Origin: JANNFX01 sp031380225
GTDB lineage: Bacteria; Pseudomonadota; Alphaproteobacteria; Rhizobiales; Hyphomicrobiaceae
Assembly: GCA_031380225.1 (NCBI GenBank)
Contig: JANNFX010000007.1
Coordinates: 1-12,220 of the forward strand
DNA length: 12,220 nucleotides
Reading direction: 5' to 3'
Below, piece by piece: positions 1-5,898 of the stretch. Positions within the stretch are counted from its first letter, which is position 1. Each line of letters begins with the position of its first letter. Under the pieces are notes generated by a model. The model saw only the letters and a program-made list of their open reading frames with translations, was not told where the DNA came from and did not search any database. A program made the position numbers and the translations under genes.

Positions 1-165
1 CATCGGCGCGCGCTGCCAGCCATACTTCATGAAGAAGATTATGCCGGCGATGACGATGATCTGCGCCAGGGCCGACACCCAGCCACCGAGCAAGAACCAG
101 ACAATCGACCACGCCAGCCCAAGTACGCTCGAAAGCGCCCACCAAATCCAGCTGAGAATGTCCAA
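1..165 (-). CDS. Small hypothetical membrane protein, 3' end outside window
   Basis: The first 55 codons of a minus-strand gene are visible, starting at a TTG (163-165) and open to the left edge. The start is chosen because a GGAGG lies 8 bases upstream (174-178). The peptide is strongly hydrophobic and tryptophan-rich: DILSWIWWALSS, then GLAWSIVWFLLGGWVS, then AQIIVIAGIIFFMKYGWQRAP. This suggests one long or two short membrane segments (about residues 4-28 and 31-46) followed by a basic KYGWQR turn. From memory, short proteins of this kind sit divergently upstream of glyQ in several rhizobial genomes, and their function is not known. It faces glyQ across 118 bases, so the two share a divergent promoter region. 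I am fairly sure it is a real gene because of the ribosome site and the composition; no function can be given. Confidence 0.7.
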   Translation of the reverse strand, partial: MDILSWIWWALSSVLGLAWSIVWFLLGGWVSALAQIIVIAGIIFFMKYGWQRAPM

Positions 166-173
166 GTTCAGAG

Positions 174-178
174 CCTCC
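174..178 (-). promoter_or_regulatory. Shine-Dalgarno GGAGG deciding a TTG start
   Basis: On the minus strand the sequence reads GGAGG, 8 bases before the TTG at 165-163. No ATG or GTG is available in frame nearby, so this site fixes the start of the small membrane protein. Confidence 0.6.
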
Positions 179-222
179 GAGAGGTGGGCGAGAGCGTCCG
201 GCGCCGGAGGCTGTCAAATCAG

Positions 223-250
223 GTGACGCCCGGCTCCGAATACGTATAGT
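223..250 (+). promoter_or_regulatory. Possible glyQ promoter (weak)
   Basis: GTGACG (223-228) and TATAGT (245-250) are separated by 16 bases and resemble -35 and -10 boxes. They lie 34 bases before the glyQ GTG in the divergent spacer. The match is only partial, and alphaproteobacterial housekeeping promoters are poorly conserved, so this is a suggestion only. Confidence 0.2.
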
Positions 251-283
251 GCCGCTCAAAGTTCAGCAATCATTAGGCGTGAC

Positions 284-1303
284 GTGGCAAAAACTCACTC
301 AAAATCAATGACCTCTGCGGCACCTGCCACAGGCCTCAGGCCCAAAGAGAGCTTTTCGGACCTGATTCTGACGCTGCAACAGTTTTGGAGTTCGCATGGC
401 TGCGTTGTGCTGCAACCCTACGATATGGAAGTTGGTGCCGGCACATTCCTCCCGGCGACAACCTTGCGCGCGTTGGGCCCGCGACCCTGGTCTGCCTGCT
501 ACGTGCAGCCGTCTCGGCGGCCGAAGGATGGCCGCTACGGCGAGAACCCGAACCGGATGCAGCACTACTACCAATTCCAAGTGATCATGAAGCCGTCACC
601 GGCCAACATCTTGGATTTGTATTTGCAGAGCCTCGACGCCATCGGCATCGACACCAAGGTCAACGACATCCGTTTTGTCGAAGACGACTGGGAAAGCCCG
701 ACGCTCGGCGCCTGGGGACTGGGCTGGGAGGTGTGGTGCAACGGCATGGAAGTGACGCAGTTCACCTACTTCCAACAGGTCGGCGGCTTTGATTGCGCGC
801 CCGTCGCCGGTGAAATTACCTACGGCCTTGAGCGCTTGGCGATGTACGTTCAGGGCGTTGACCGCGTCTTCGATCTCAACTTCAACGGCCGGACTGATGA
901 TCAGAAGTTGACGTACGGCGACGTCTTCCTGCAGGCCGAGCGCGAGTACTCACGCTATAATTTCGAGCACGCCAATACGGACGTGCTGCTGCAGCACTTC
1001 AAGGATGCCGAAGCAGAGTGTCAATCGCTGCTGGCAAAAGGTTCGGGGTCAGACCCCCGGCACGAACCATCGAAGCAAAGCGCGCCAACCGGTGCCGGGG
1101 GTCTGACCCCATCCACCGCGCAACATCAAATGGCGCTGCCAGCCTATGACCAATGCATCAAGGCTAGTCATATTTTCAATTTGCTCGATGCGCGCGGCGT
1201 GATTTCTGTTACCGAACGGCAGAGCTATATTTTGCGCGTTCGCGATCTCGCAAAAGCCTGCTGCGGCGCATGGCTGCTAACCGATGGGGGGCGGGCCGCG
1301 TGA
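284..1303 (+). CDS. glyQ: Glycine--tRNA ligase alpha subunit with in-frame palindromic insert
   Basis: This is the catalytic alpha chain of the bacterial alpha2-beta2 class II glycyl-tRNA synthetase, which charges tRNA-Gly in the cytoplasm. Family sequences are plain: QQFWSSHGCVVLQPYD, GAGTFLPATTLRALGP, YVQPSRRPKDGRYGENPNR (motif 2 region), GMEVTQFTYFQQVGG, GEITYGLERLAMY (motif 3) and, at the C-terminus, FNLLDARGVISVTERQ. The protein is 339 residues, longer than the usual roughly 290-310. The excess lies partly in residues 253-280, low-complexity Gly/Ser/Pro-rich sequence encoded by a perfect inverted repeat (see separate entry), between LLAK and LPAYDQC. The start is the GTG at 284 with a poor AGGCG ribosome site; ATG at 308 in the same frame is an alternative that would drop eight residues. 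The beta chain glyS is not downstream in this window. Function is certain; the start is less so. Confidence 0.97.
   Translation: MAKTHSKSMTSAAPATGLRPKESFSDLILTLQQFWSSHGCVVLQPYDMEVGAGTFLPATTLRALGPRPWSACYVQPSRRPKDGRYGENPNRMQHYYQFQVIMKPSPANILDLYLQSLDAIGIDTKVNDIRFVEDDWESPTLGAWGLGWEVWCNGMEVTQFTYFQQVGGFDCAPVAGEITYGLERLAMYVQGVDRVFDLNFNGRTDDQKLTYGDVFLQAEREYSRYNFEHANTDVLLQHFKDAEAECQSLLAKGSGSDPRHEPSKQSAPTGAGGLTPSTAQHQMALPAYDQCIKASHIFNLLDARGVISVTERQSYILRVRDLAKACCGAWLLTDGGRAA
1045..1110 (+). repeat. 66-base perfect inverted-repeat element inside glyQ
   Basis: The left arm GGGGTCAGACCCCCGGCAC (1045-1063) is the exact reverse complement of the right arm 1092-1110, with 28 bases between. Each arm also contains the smaller palindrome GGGGTC-A-GACCCC. 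The whole element is 66 bases, or 22 codons, and the glyQ frame passes through it without a stop. GGGGTCAGACCCC-type palindromes are, as I recall, common dispersed repeats in proteobacteria, sometimes close to REP-type (Y1) transposases; that link is recollection, not seen here. No target-site duplication is obvious and no second copy is present in the window. A terminator is unlikely because no T-run follows and the coding sequence continues. Confidence 0.85.
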
Positions 1304-1345
1304 CGCGCCGCAATGCACAGTTCAGATCCGATACTGACCGCGATT

Positions 1346-1350
1346 GGAGG
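1346..1350 (+). promoter_or_regulatory. Shine-Dalgarno GGAGG before TTG 1356
   Basis: GGAGG sits 5 bases before TTG 1356 and 11 bases before GTG 1362. It favours one of these as the start of the small membrane protein, over the further upstream in-frame TTG at 1344, which overlaps the site. Confidence 0.55.
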
Positions 1351-1355
1351 CCCGT

Positions 1356-1649
1356 TTGATAGTGACGCCACTACTGATCAGCGCAGCCGTGCCACTCGCG
1401 ATGTGGGACATCTTTTCCGATACGCGCCAGCTTGGGCTGGCAACACTGATCCTGGTCGCCGCACTCGTCACCGGGGTTGCGGTCGCGAGCAAGGTGCCGC
1501 GCGACAAGGGGCCGAATTTTTTCGGCACACTTGCTGCGTTGGCTTTGGCCGGCGGATTGGCGTATTTCGGGGTTGATGCGGCCGGATCGGCTCTTTGGAT
1601 TGTGCTGCTATTAGCCTTGTTGCTCGGTATTTTTGCCGTAGTCGCTTGA
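1356..1649 (+). CDS. Small hypothetical membrane protein
   Basis: The protein has about 97 residues with no family that I recognise. Reading from TTG 1356 it begins IVTPLLISAAVPLAMWDI. Three hydrophobic stretches are visible: one at the N-terminus, then LGLATLILVAALVTGVAVA, and finally a long C-terminal region (GTLAALALAGGLAYFG and ALWIVLLLALLLGIFAVVA) that may form two helices. A polar loop with KVPRDKGPNFF lies between. It is therefore a predicted inner-membrane protein with three or four helices. The gene follows glyQ by 52 bases and precedes a second small membrane gene by 82 bases, in the same direction. The start is uncertain (TTG 1356 or GTG 1362); the GGAGG site supports both. In some relatives a small membrane gene sits between glyQ and glyS, which this may correspond to. 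Confidence 0.65.
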   Translation: MIVTPLLISAAVPLAMWDIFSDTRQLGLATLILVAALVTGVAVASKVPRDKGPNFFGTLAALALAGGLAYFGVDAAGSALWIVLLLALLLGIFAVVA

Positions 1650-1731
1650 AAATCTCTGTCCTGCATGTGACGAGGGAGCTGGCTTAGCCTTAAGGCGGCC
1701 CATCAACAAACGTCTCGGGGGAGATAATTCC

Positions 1732-1965
1732 ATGACAACCGCTGCCATCGCCGGCCTCATTGCACTCGGCGTTCCATTGCTCGCAGCTGGCCTGGCATTT
1801 CTGCGCAACAATCGCGGCGTGCTCGGCTTCTACATGGCCTTGATCGCCGTCGCGATGGGGTACCTCTACTCAACCACCGCGCTCGATGATATCGGACAAG
1901 GCGTGCTCAATATGATTGGCACCGCAACAGCCGAGAAGTCACCAGACCCGGCGCCTGCAAAATAG
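1732..1965 (+). CDS. Small hypothetical membrane protein
   Basis: The protein has 77 residues. The ATG is preceded by a strong purine-rich site (GGGGGAG, about 8 bases upstream), which makes it a convincing gene. Two hydrophobic segments are seen: residues about 3-23 (AAIAGLIALGVPLLAAGLAF) and 30-48 (VLGFYMALIAVAMGYLYS), joined by a short RNNRG turn that should be cytoplasmic by the positive-inside rule. The C-terminus is polar and ends in a Lys/Pro/Ala tail (EKSPDPAPAK). I do not recognise the family. Its stop is only 14 bases before the ATG of the GMC flavoprotein, so the two are very likely co-transcribed. A role as a membrane partner for that enzyme is possible, but only inferred from position. 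Confidence 0.7.
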   Translation: MTTAAIAGLIALGVPLLAAGLAFLRNNRGVLGFYMALIAVAMGYLYSTTALDDIGQGVLNMIGTATAEKSPDPAPAK

Positions 1966-1979
1966 ACCGGAAGGGATCA

Positions 1980-3650
1980 ATGGCCCGGCTGTCGAAGCCG
2001 CTGTCAGAACTCAAGTCACGCTACGACGTCATTGTCGTTGGTTCGGGCTATGGCGGCGGCGTGACCGCTTCGCGCCTGTCGCGCGCCGGCAAACGCGTTG
2101 CGGTCTTGGAACGCGGCCGCGAAATACCCACCGGATCATTTCCGGCGAAATTTCCCGATCTCAAAAATGACCTGCGCTTGACAAGCAGGCTCGTGACGAC
2201 CGGCCCCGAAACGGCGCTCTATGATGTCCGCATCGGCGATCACATGAACGTGCTCGTCGGCTGCGGATTGGGCGGCGGCTCACTGGTCAATGCCGGTGTC
2301 TCGCTTGAACCCGACGCCCGCGTATTTGCAGACGATGTTTGGCCAGGCGCTTGGCGTCAGGACGGCTTGATCGTAGAAGGTTACAAACGCGCCCGCCACT
2401 GGCTGGCGCCATCGCGTGATCCGCGCGCCTCTTCCATGACTAAATACAAGGTGCTCGAAGCGGCAGGCGGCGCGCTCGGTCATCCAATGGTTGCGCCCGA
2501 AGTTGCGGTCTCGTTTGAAGATCGCGTCAATGCGGCCGGGATCCAGCAGTCGGCCTGCACGCGATGCGGCGATTGCTGCGGCGGTTGCAACGTTGGCGCC
2601 AAGAACACCGTCGCCATGTCCTATTTGCCCGACGCGGCACGCTACGGCGCCGAACTCTTTACCGAGATTGGCGTTCGATTTGTCGAACCGTTGAAACCAG
2701 GCGGCTGGCGCGTGCATGCGCGCCGCTCTGGCGCAAAAATACCCGGTCAACCGGATGACTTTAGACTTGAAGCAGACGTCGTTGTGTTGGCGGCCGGAAC
2801 GCTCGGCTCGTCTGAAATTCTGCTGCGCTCGGCTGAAAAGGGTCTCAAGGTCTCAGACCGCGTTGGCCAACGGTTCTCTGCAAATGGCGATATCATTGCA
2901 TTTGGTTACGGCTCCAAGACGCCGGTCAATGCCATTGGCGTTGGGCATCCGTCGAAGATTGAGGACATGGAAATCGGCGCCGCCGTATCCGGCCAGCTTG
3001 AAGTCGATGACGATGACGTGCTCGACAACGAATTGCGCGTACAGGAAGGTGTATTGCCATCAGCCATCGCGCCCGCATTGCCGCTGATGTTTTTGCCGAA
3101 TGGCCGCTTGCTTGGTGCCCTGCAAAGCCTCGTCAACGGAGTTTACAAGGGCCCTTTCGCGAACCTGCAAACGTTCTTCGCCGTCTCACATGACAATGCC
3201 GGTGGCCGCTTCACACTCAAGGACGATCGCCTGGAACTGTCATGGCCCGGCGCAAAGGACCTTGATGTCTACAAGCGCCTTGATGACGTGCTGCAGCGTG
3301 TCGTCGCCCACGCCGGCGGCGACTATGTGAAAAATCCACTCGCCGGATCGGTGATGGGCCATCAACCAGCGACTGCACATCCCTTGGGTGGCTTGGCGAT
3401 GGGCCACGACGTCAGTTGCGGCGTCGTCAATCATAAATCTCAGGTCTTCGACGGTGCGGCCGGCAACGGATCGACCGCCGTTCATGACGGCCTTTACGTC
3501 ATTGACGGCTCAATCATCCCGCGCTCATTGGGAGTCAATCCGCTGTTGACCATCACCGCCCTATCCGAACGCGCCATGATCCACTTCGCTGCGGATCATA
3601 ACGTCTCGTTTGACACCACCTCCGCAATTGACGCCGTGGACGCCAGATAA
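1980..3650 (+). CDS. GMC-family FAD oxidoreductase, cholesterol-oxidase-like
   Basis: This 556-residue flavoprotein belongs to the glucose-methanol-choline group, nearest in style to bacterial cholesterol oxidase/ChoD-like proteins. The FAD-binding Rossmann motif is at residues 16-45 (DVIVVGSGYGGGVTASRLS, then VAVLERG). The second GMC signature (GCGLGGGSLVNAGV) is at 94-107. A cysteine-rich stretch CTRCGDCCGGCNVGAKNT is at 193-210, AAGTLGSSEILLRS at 271-284, and the C-terminal catalytic region has HPLGG at 467-471 and VNPLLTITALSERA at 519-532. No signal peptide is evident, so it is likely cytoplasmic or membrane-associated. A GGAAGGGA site precedes the ATG. It follows the small membrane gene by 14 bases and converges on gpsA with a 3-base gap. 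The substrate is unknown; the name cholesterol oxidase should not be taken as function, since the family also oxidises other alcohols. Confidence 0.88.
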   Translation: MARLSKPLSELKSRYDVIVVGSGYGGGVTASRLSRAGKRVAVLERGREIPTGSFPAKFPDLKNDLRLTSRLVTTGPETALYDVRIGDHMNVLVGCGLGGGSLVNAGVSLEPDARVFADDVWPGAWRQDGLIVEGYKRARHWLAPSRDPRASSMTKYKVLEAAGGALGHPMVAPEVAVSFEDRVNAAGIQQSACTRCGDCCGGCNVGAKNTVAMSYLPDAARYGAELFTEIGVRFVEPLKPGGWRVHARRSGAKIPGQPDDFRLEADVVVLAAGTLGSSEILLRSAEKGLKVSDRVGQRFSANGDIIAFGYGSKTPVNAIGVGHPSKIEDMEIGAAVSGQLEVDDDDVLDNELRVQEGVLPSAIAPALPLMFLPNGRLLGALQSLVNGVYKGPFANLQTFFAVSHDNAGGRFTLKDDRLELSWPGAKDLDVYKRLDDVLQRVVAHAGGDYVKNPLAGSVMGHQPATAHPLGGLAMGHDVSCGVVNHKSQVFDGAAGNGSTAVHDGLYVIDGSIIPRSLGVNPLLTITALSERAMIHFAADHNVSFDTTSAIDAVDAR

Positions 3651-3653
3651 ATT

Positions 3654-4649
3654 CTAATCCTCAGCCTTGAACGGCCGCTGCATAAGACCGGAGATGGCTT
3701 CATCAACGGTGGCGCGGCCTTCGAGGATGGCGTGCACGGCTTCAGAAATTGGCATTTCAATATTGAATTCGCGGGCGCGCTTGACGACCGCGGCAGCGGT
3801 ATAAATGCCTTCGGTCACCGCCACACGTTCAGCGAGAATGTCCGCAAGCGTGCGGCCCTGCCCCAAAGCGCGGCCAAGGCTCATGTTGCGCGATTGCGGA
3901 CTGCCGCTGGTCAAAATCAAATCACCCAAACCTGACAAGCCCATCATGGTTTCGGGCCGCGCGCCCAACGCATCGCCAAGCCGGCGCAACTCCGCAAAGC
4001 CACGGGTGACGAGCGCTGCATGTGCGGAGGCCCCTAAGCCTTTGCCATCGACAATGCCGGCCGCAATCGCCAGCACGTTTTTGACTGCACCACCCAATTC
4101 AACGCCGGTGATATCGTTCGACCAATAGAGCCGGAAATGCTTGTAACCAATGCGTTCGGCGAGCCGCTTGCCGAGGTCTTCGTTACGGCACGCTAAGGTC
4201 AAAGCGGCTGGCAATCCGCGGGCAACATCAGCTGCAAACGACGGCCCAGACAGCACAGCGAGGGTCGCGTTCGGCAACTCCGCTTCAATAATATCTGACA
4301 TCATTTGCCCTGAGGCTTGTTCGAGGCCCTTGGCGCAAAGGACTATGGGCTGATCTTGCTTAAGGGATCGGCTGAGCTGTTGGCAGATCACACGAACATG
4401 CTGCGCAGGGGCCACCATCAGCAGCGCGTCCGCGTGCGCCGCATCAGCCAAATTGCTTGTTGCCCTGAGACCAGGTTCAAGTGTGACGCCGGGCAGAAAC
4501 GTGCGGTTGACGTGGCGCGAGTTGATGTCGTTGACGGTCTCCGCTTCACGCGCCCACAGCAGCACATCGCGACCCGCCAGCCGCAACGTTTGCGCCAACG
4601 CCGTGCCCCACGCACCGCCACCAATCACACCAAAGCTGTTGAGTGCCAT
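3654..4649 (-). CDS. gpsA: Glycerol-3-phosphate dehydrogenase [NAD(P)+]
   Basis: GpsA reduces dihydroxyacetone phosphate to sn-glycerol-3-phosphate in the cytoplasm, the first step towards phospholipid backbones. The protein is 331 residues, normal for the family. The N-terminal nucleotide-binding motif is GVIGGGAWGTALAQTL (residues 7-22). The active-site Lys107 is in CAKGLE, SGPSFAADVARG is at 134-145, the second catalytic lysine is Lys190 in GGAVKNVLAIAAG, and GLSGLGDLILT is at 238-248 with the substrate-binding RN at 254-255. The start ATG has a good GAGGGG site 7 bases upstream. The gene lies 32 bases after tsaD on the same strand, and the pair is a common alphaproteobacterial operon. The usual third gene of that operon in many relatives (a YciI-type protein) is missing; the GMC gene converges here instead, leaving no space for a terminator. 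Confidence 0.97.
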   Translation of the reverse strand: MALNSFGVIGGGAWGTALAQTLRLAGRDVLLWAREAETVNDINSRHVNRTFLPGVTLEPGLRATSNLADAAHADALLMVAPAQHVRVICQQLSRSLKQDQPIVLCAKGLEQASGQMMSDIIEAELPNATLAVLSGPSFAADVARGLPAALTLACRNEDLGKRLAERIGYKHFRLYWSNDITGVELGGAVKNVLAIAAGIVDGKGLGASAHAALVTRGFAELRRLGDALGARPETMMGLSGLGDLILTSGSPQSRNMSLGRALGQGRTLADILAERVAVTEGIYTAAAVVKRAREFNIEMPISEAVHAILEGRATVDEAISGLMQRPFKAED

Positions 4650-4681
4650 GTGATGTCCCCTCTAAGGTCACGCGCGACAAA

Positions 4682-5785
4682 CTATGCCTTTACACCGGCG
4701 CCAATTGCTGGCGGCGCATCGGCGTCGAGCGGCCATCTTGGCCGAACCGCAAAATCAAGACAGTCAGTCAGACCAAGAGCGAGCCGTTCCGCGCCAGCCC
4801 ATGCAATCATAACACCGTTGTCGGTGCAGAGTGCAGGCGGCGGCACTAACACCGTATAGCCCTTTTGATCGGCGAGCGCCGTCAACGCCGCTTTGATCGC
4901 GGAATTGGCTGCCACCCCGCCTGCAACAGCCAAATGCCGGACATCCGATCCCATCCGGTCCTCGCATAGTTCCATGGCGCGCTTGACACGATCGATGACG
5001 CTTCCAGCCACCGCGGCCTGAAATGATGCGCAGAGATCCGCGATGTCCTGATCCTGCAACGGCTGTAGACCGTGTGCCTTCTGACGGACCGCCGTCTTTA
5101 AGCCAGCGAATGAGAAATGCGCTTCCGCTCGCCCCAACATCGGGCGCGGGAAATCGAAGCGTTTCGCATTCCCTTTCGCCGCCCATTTTTCAACTGCCGG
5201 ACCGCCAGGGAAACCTAGTCCCAAAAGTTTGGCGGTCTTGTCGAAGGCTTCGCCTAATGCATCGTCAATCGTGGTGCCGAGGCGCTCGTACTGCCCAACG
5301 TCTTTGACGATCAAGAGTTGTGTATGCCCGCCAGAGACCAGCAGCATCAAATACGGCGGCAGCAAATGATCGGTCAATCCCACCGTCAAGGCGTGTGCTT
5401 CGAGATGATTGATGGCTAGAAATGGTTTCCCCGACGCCAGAGCTATCGCCTTGCCTGCGATCGCACCTACGACCAATCCGCCATTGAGACCCGGCCCGGC
5501 CGTCGCGGCGACCGCCGATAAATCTTTGAACGCCAGGCCTGCCTGCTGCATGGCCTCGGCAACAATGCCGTCCAAGCACTCGGCATGCGCGCGAGCGGCA
5601 ATTTCGGGCACGACGCCGCCGAAGGCGCGATGCTCTTCCCATTGCGAGCGGATGACGTTAGCCAGGATTCGCCCTTGCCCAGGGCCCTCGCGCAGCACCA
5701 CGCCAGCTGCGGTTTCATCGCAGCTTGTTTCAATTCCGAGCACCAAGCTTGTCGCCTGGGGCGAGGATGGGGCTGCGTCCGGCAT
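4682..5785 (-). CDS. tsaD: tRNA N6-adenosine threonylcarbamoyltransferase
   Basis: TsaD (Gcp/Kae1/YgjD family) transfers the threonylcarbamoyl group to A37 of ANN-decoding tRNAs, together with TsaB and TsaE, forming t6A. The 367-residue protein shows the ASKHA fold signatures in order: LGIETSCDETAAGVV (16-30), GGVVPEIAARAH (56-67), GPGLNGGLVVG (98-108), the metal-binding NHLEAH with His127 and His131, SGGHTQL (151-157), DDALGEAFDKTAKLLGLG (174-191), FSFAGLKTA (224-232), VAGGVAANS (287-295) and CTDNGVMIAW with metal ligand Asp322. The ATG is preceded by AGAGG about 10 bases upstream. It heads the minus-strand pair tsaD-gpsA and diverges from hemC across 113 bases, a conserved alphaproteobacterial arrangement. 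Nothing key is missing. Confidence 0.98.
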   Translation of the reverse strand: MPDAAPSSPQATSLVLGIETSCDETAAGVVLREGPGQGRILANVIRSQWEEHRAFGGVVPEIAARAHAECLDGIVAEAMQQAGLAFKDLSAVAATAGPGLNGGLVVGAIAGKAIALASGKPFLAINHLEAHALTVGLTDHLLPPYLMLLVSGGHTQLLIVKDVGQYERLGTTIDDALGEAFDKTAKLLGLGFPGGPAVEKWAAKGNAKRFDFPRPMLGRAEAHFSFAGLKTAVRQKAHGLQPLQDQDIADLCASFQAAVAGSVIDRVKRAMELCEDRMGSDVRHLAVAGGVAANSAIKAALTALADQKGYTVLVPPPALCTDNGVMIAWAGAERLALGLTDCLDFAVRPRWPLDADAPPAIGAGVKA

Positions 5786-5838
5786 ACCCGGCAGACCTCT
5801 AGCGATAAATTTGCCGATAAGCGTTTGCCTTCCGGCGG

Positions 5839-5866
5839 TTGTCCGGGCATGAAGTGCCAGGATAAA
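5839..5866 (+). promoter_or_regulatory. Possible hemC promoter
   Basis: TTGTCC (5839-5844) and GATAAA (5861-5866) are separated by 16 bases, ending 32 bases before the hemC start, inside the spacer between the divergent tsaD and hemC genes. The match to the -35/-10 consensus is partial, and no clear operator was seen nearby. Confidence 0.3.
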
Positions 5867-5886
5867 CCAACTGAGCCCCTACCCTC

Positions 5887-5891
5887 GGAGG
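5887..5891 (+). promoter_or_regulatory. Shine-Dalgarno GGAGG selecting the hemC TTG start
   Basis: GGAGG lies 7 bases before TTG 5899, which supports this rare start over the downstream in-frame GTG at 5914. The GTG also has a weaker purine stretch (AAGGCGGA) before it. Confidence 0.6.
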
Positions 5892-5898
5892 ACGTGAC

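Noticed and set aside
1045..1110. Inverted repeat in glyQ read as an intrinsic terminator
   Set aside because: No T-run follows, and the conserved C-terminal part of GlyQ continues in frame after it.
1045..1110. Inverted repeat as part of a CRISPR array or IS terminal repeats
   Set aside because: There is one pair of arms with only 28 bases between, no repeated spacers and no transposase gene.
1687..1696. Ten-base palindrome GCCTTAAGGC upstream of the 77-residue protein
   Set aside because: It is short, has no second copy at an operator-like distance, and could occur by chance.
2280..2750. 156-codon antisense frame inside the GMC gene
   Set aside because: It is fully contained in a well-supported gene and its product resembles nothing; it is a shadow frame.
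4317..4859. 180-codon open frame on the plus strand across the 5' part of gpsA and the tsaD-gpsA junction
   Set aside because: It runs antisense to two certain genes, has no ribosome site or recognisable domain, and has Arg/Ala-rich composition typical of a shadow frame in GC-rich DNA.
5810..5829. Direct repeat TTTGCC twice with a 14-base period in the tsaD-hemC spacer
   Set aside because: A six-base repeat is too short to call a regulator site, and the period does not match a known box I can name.
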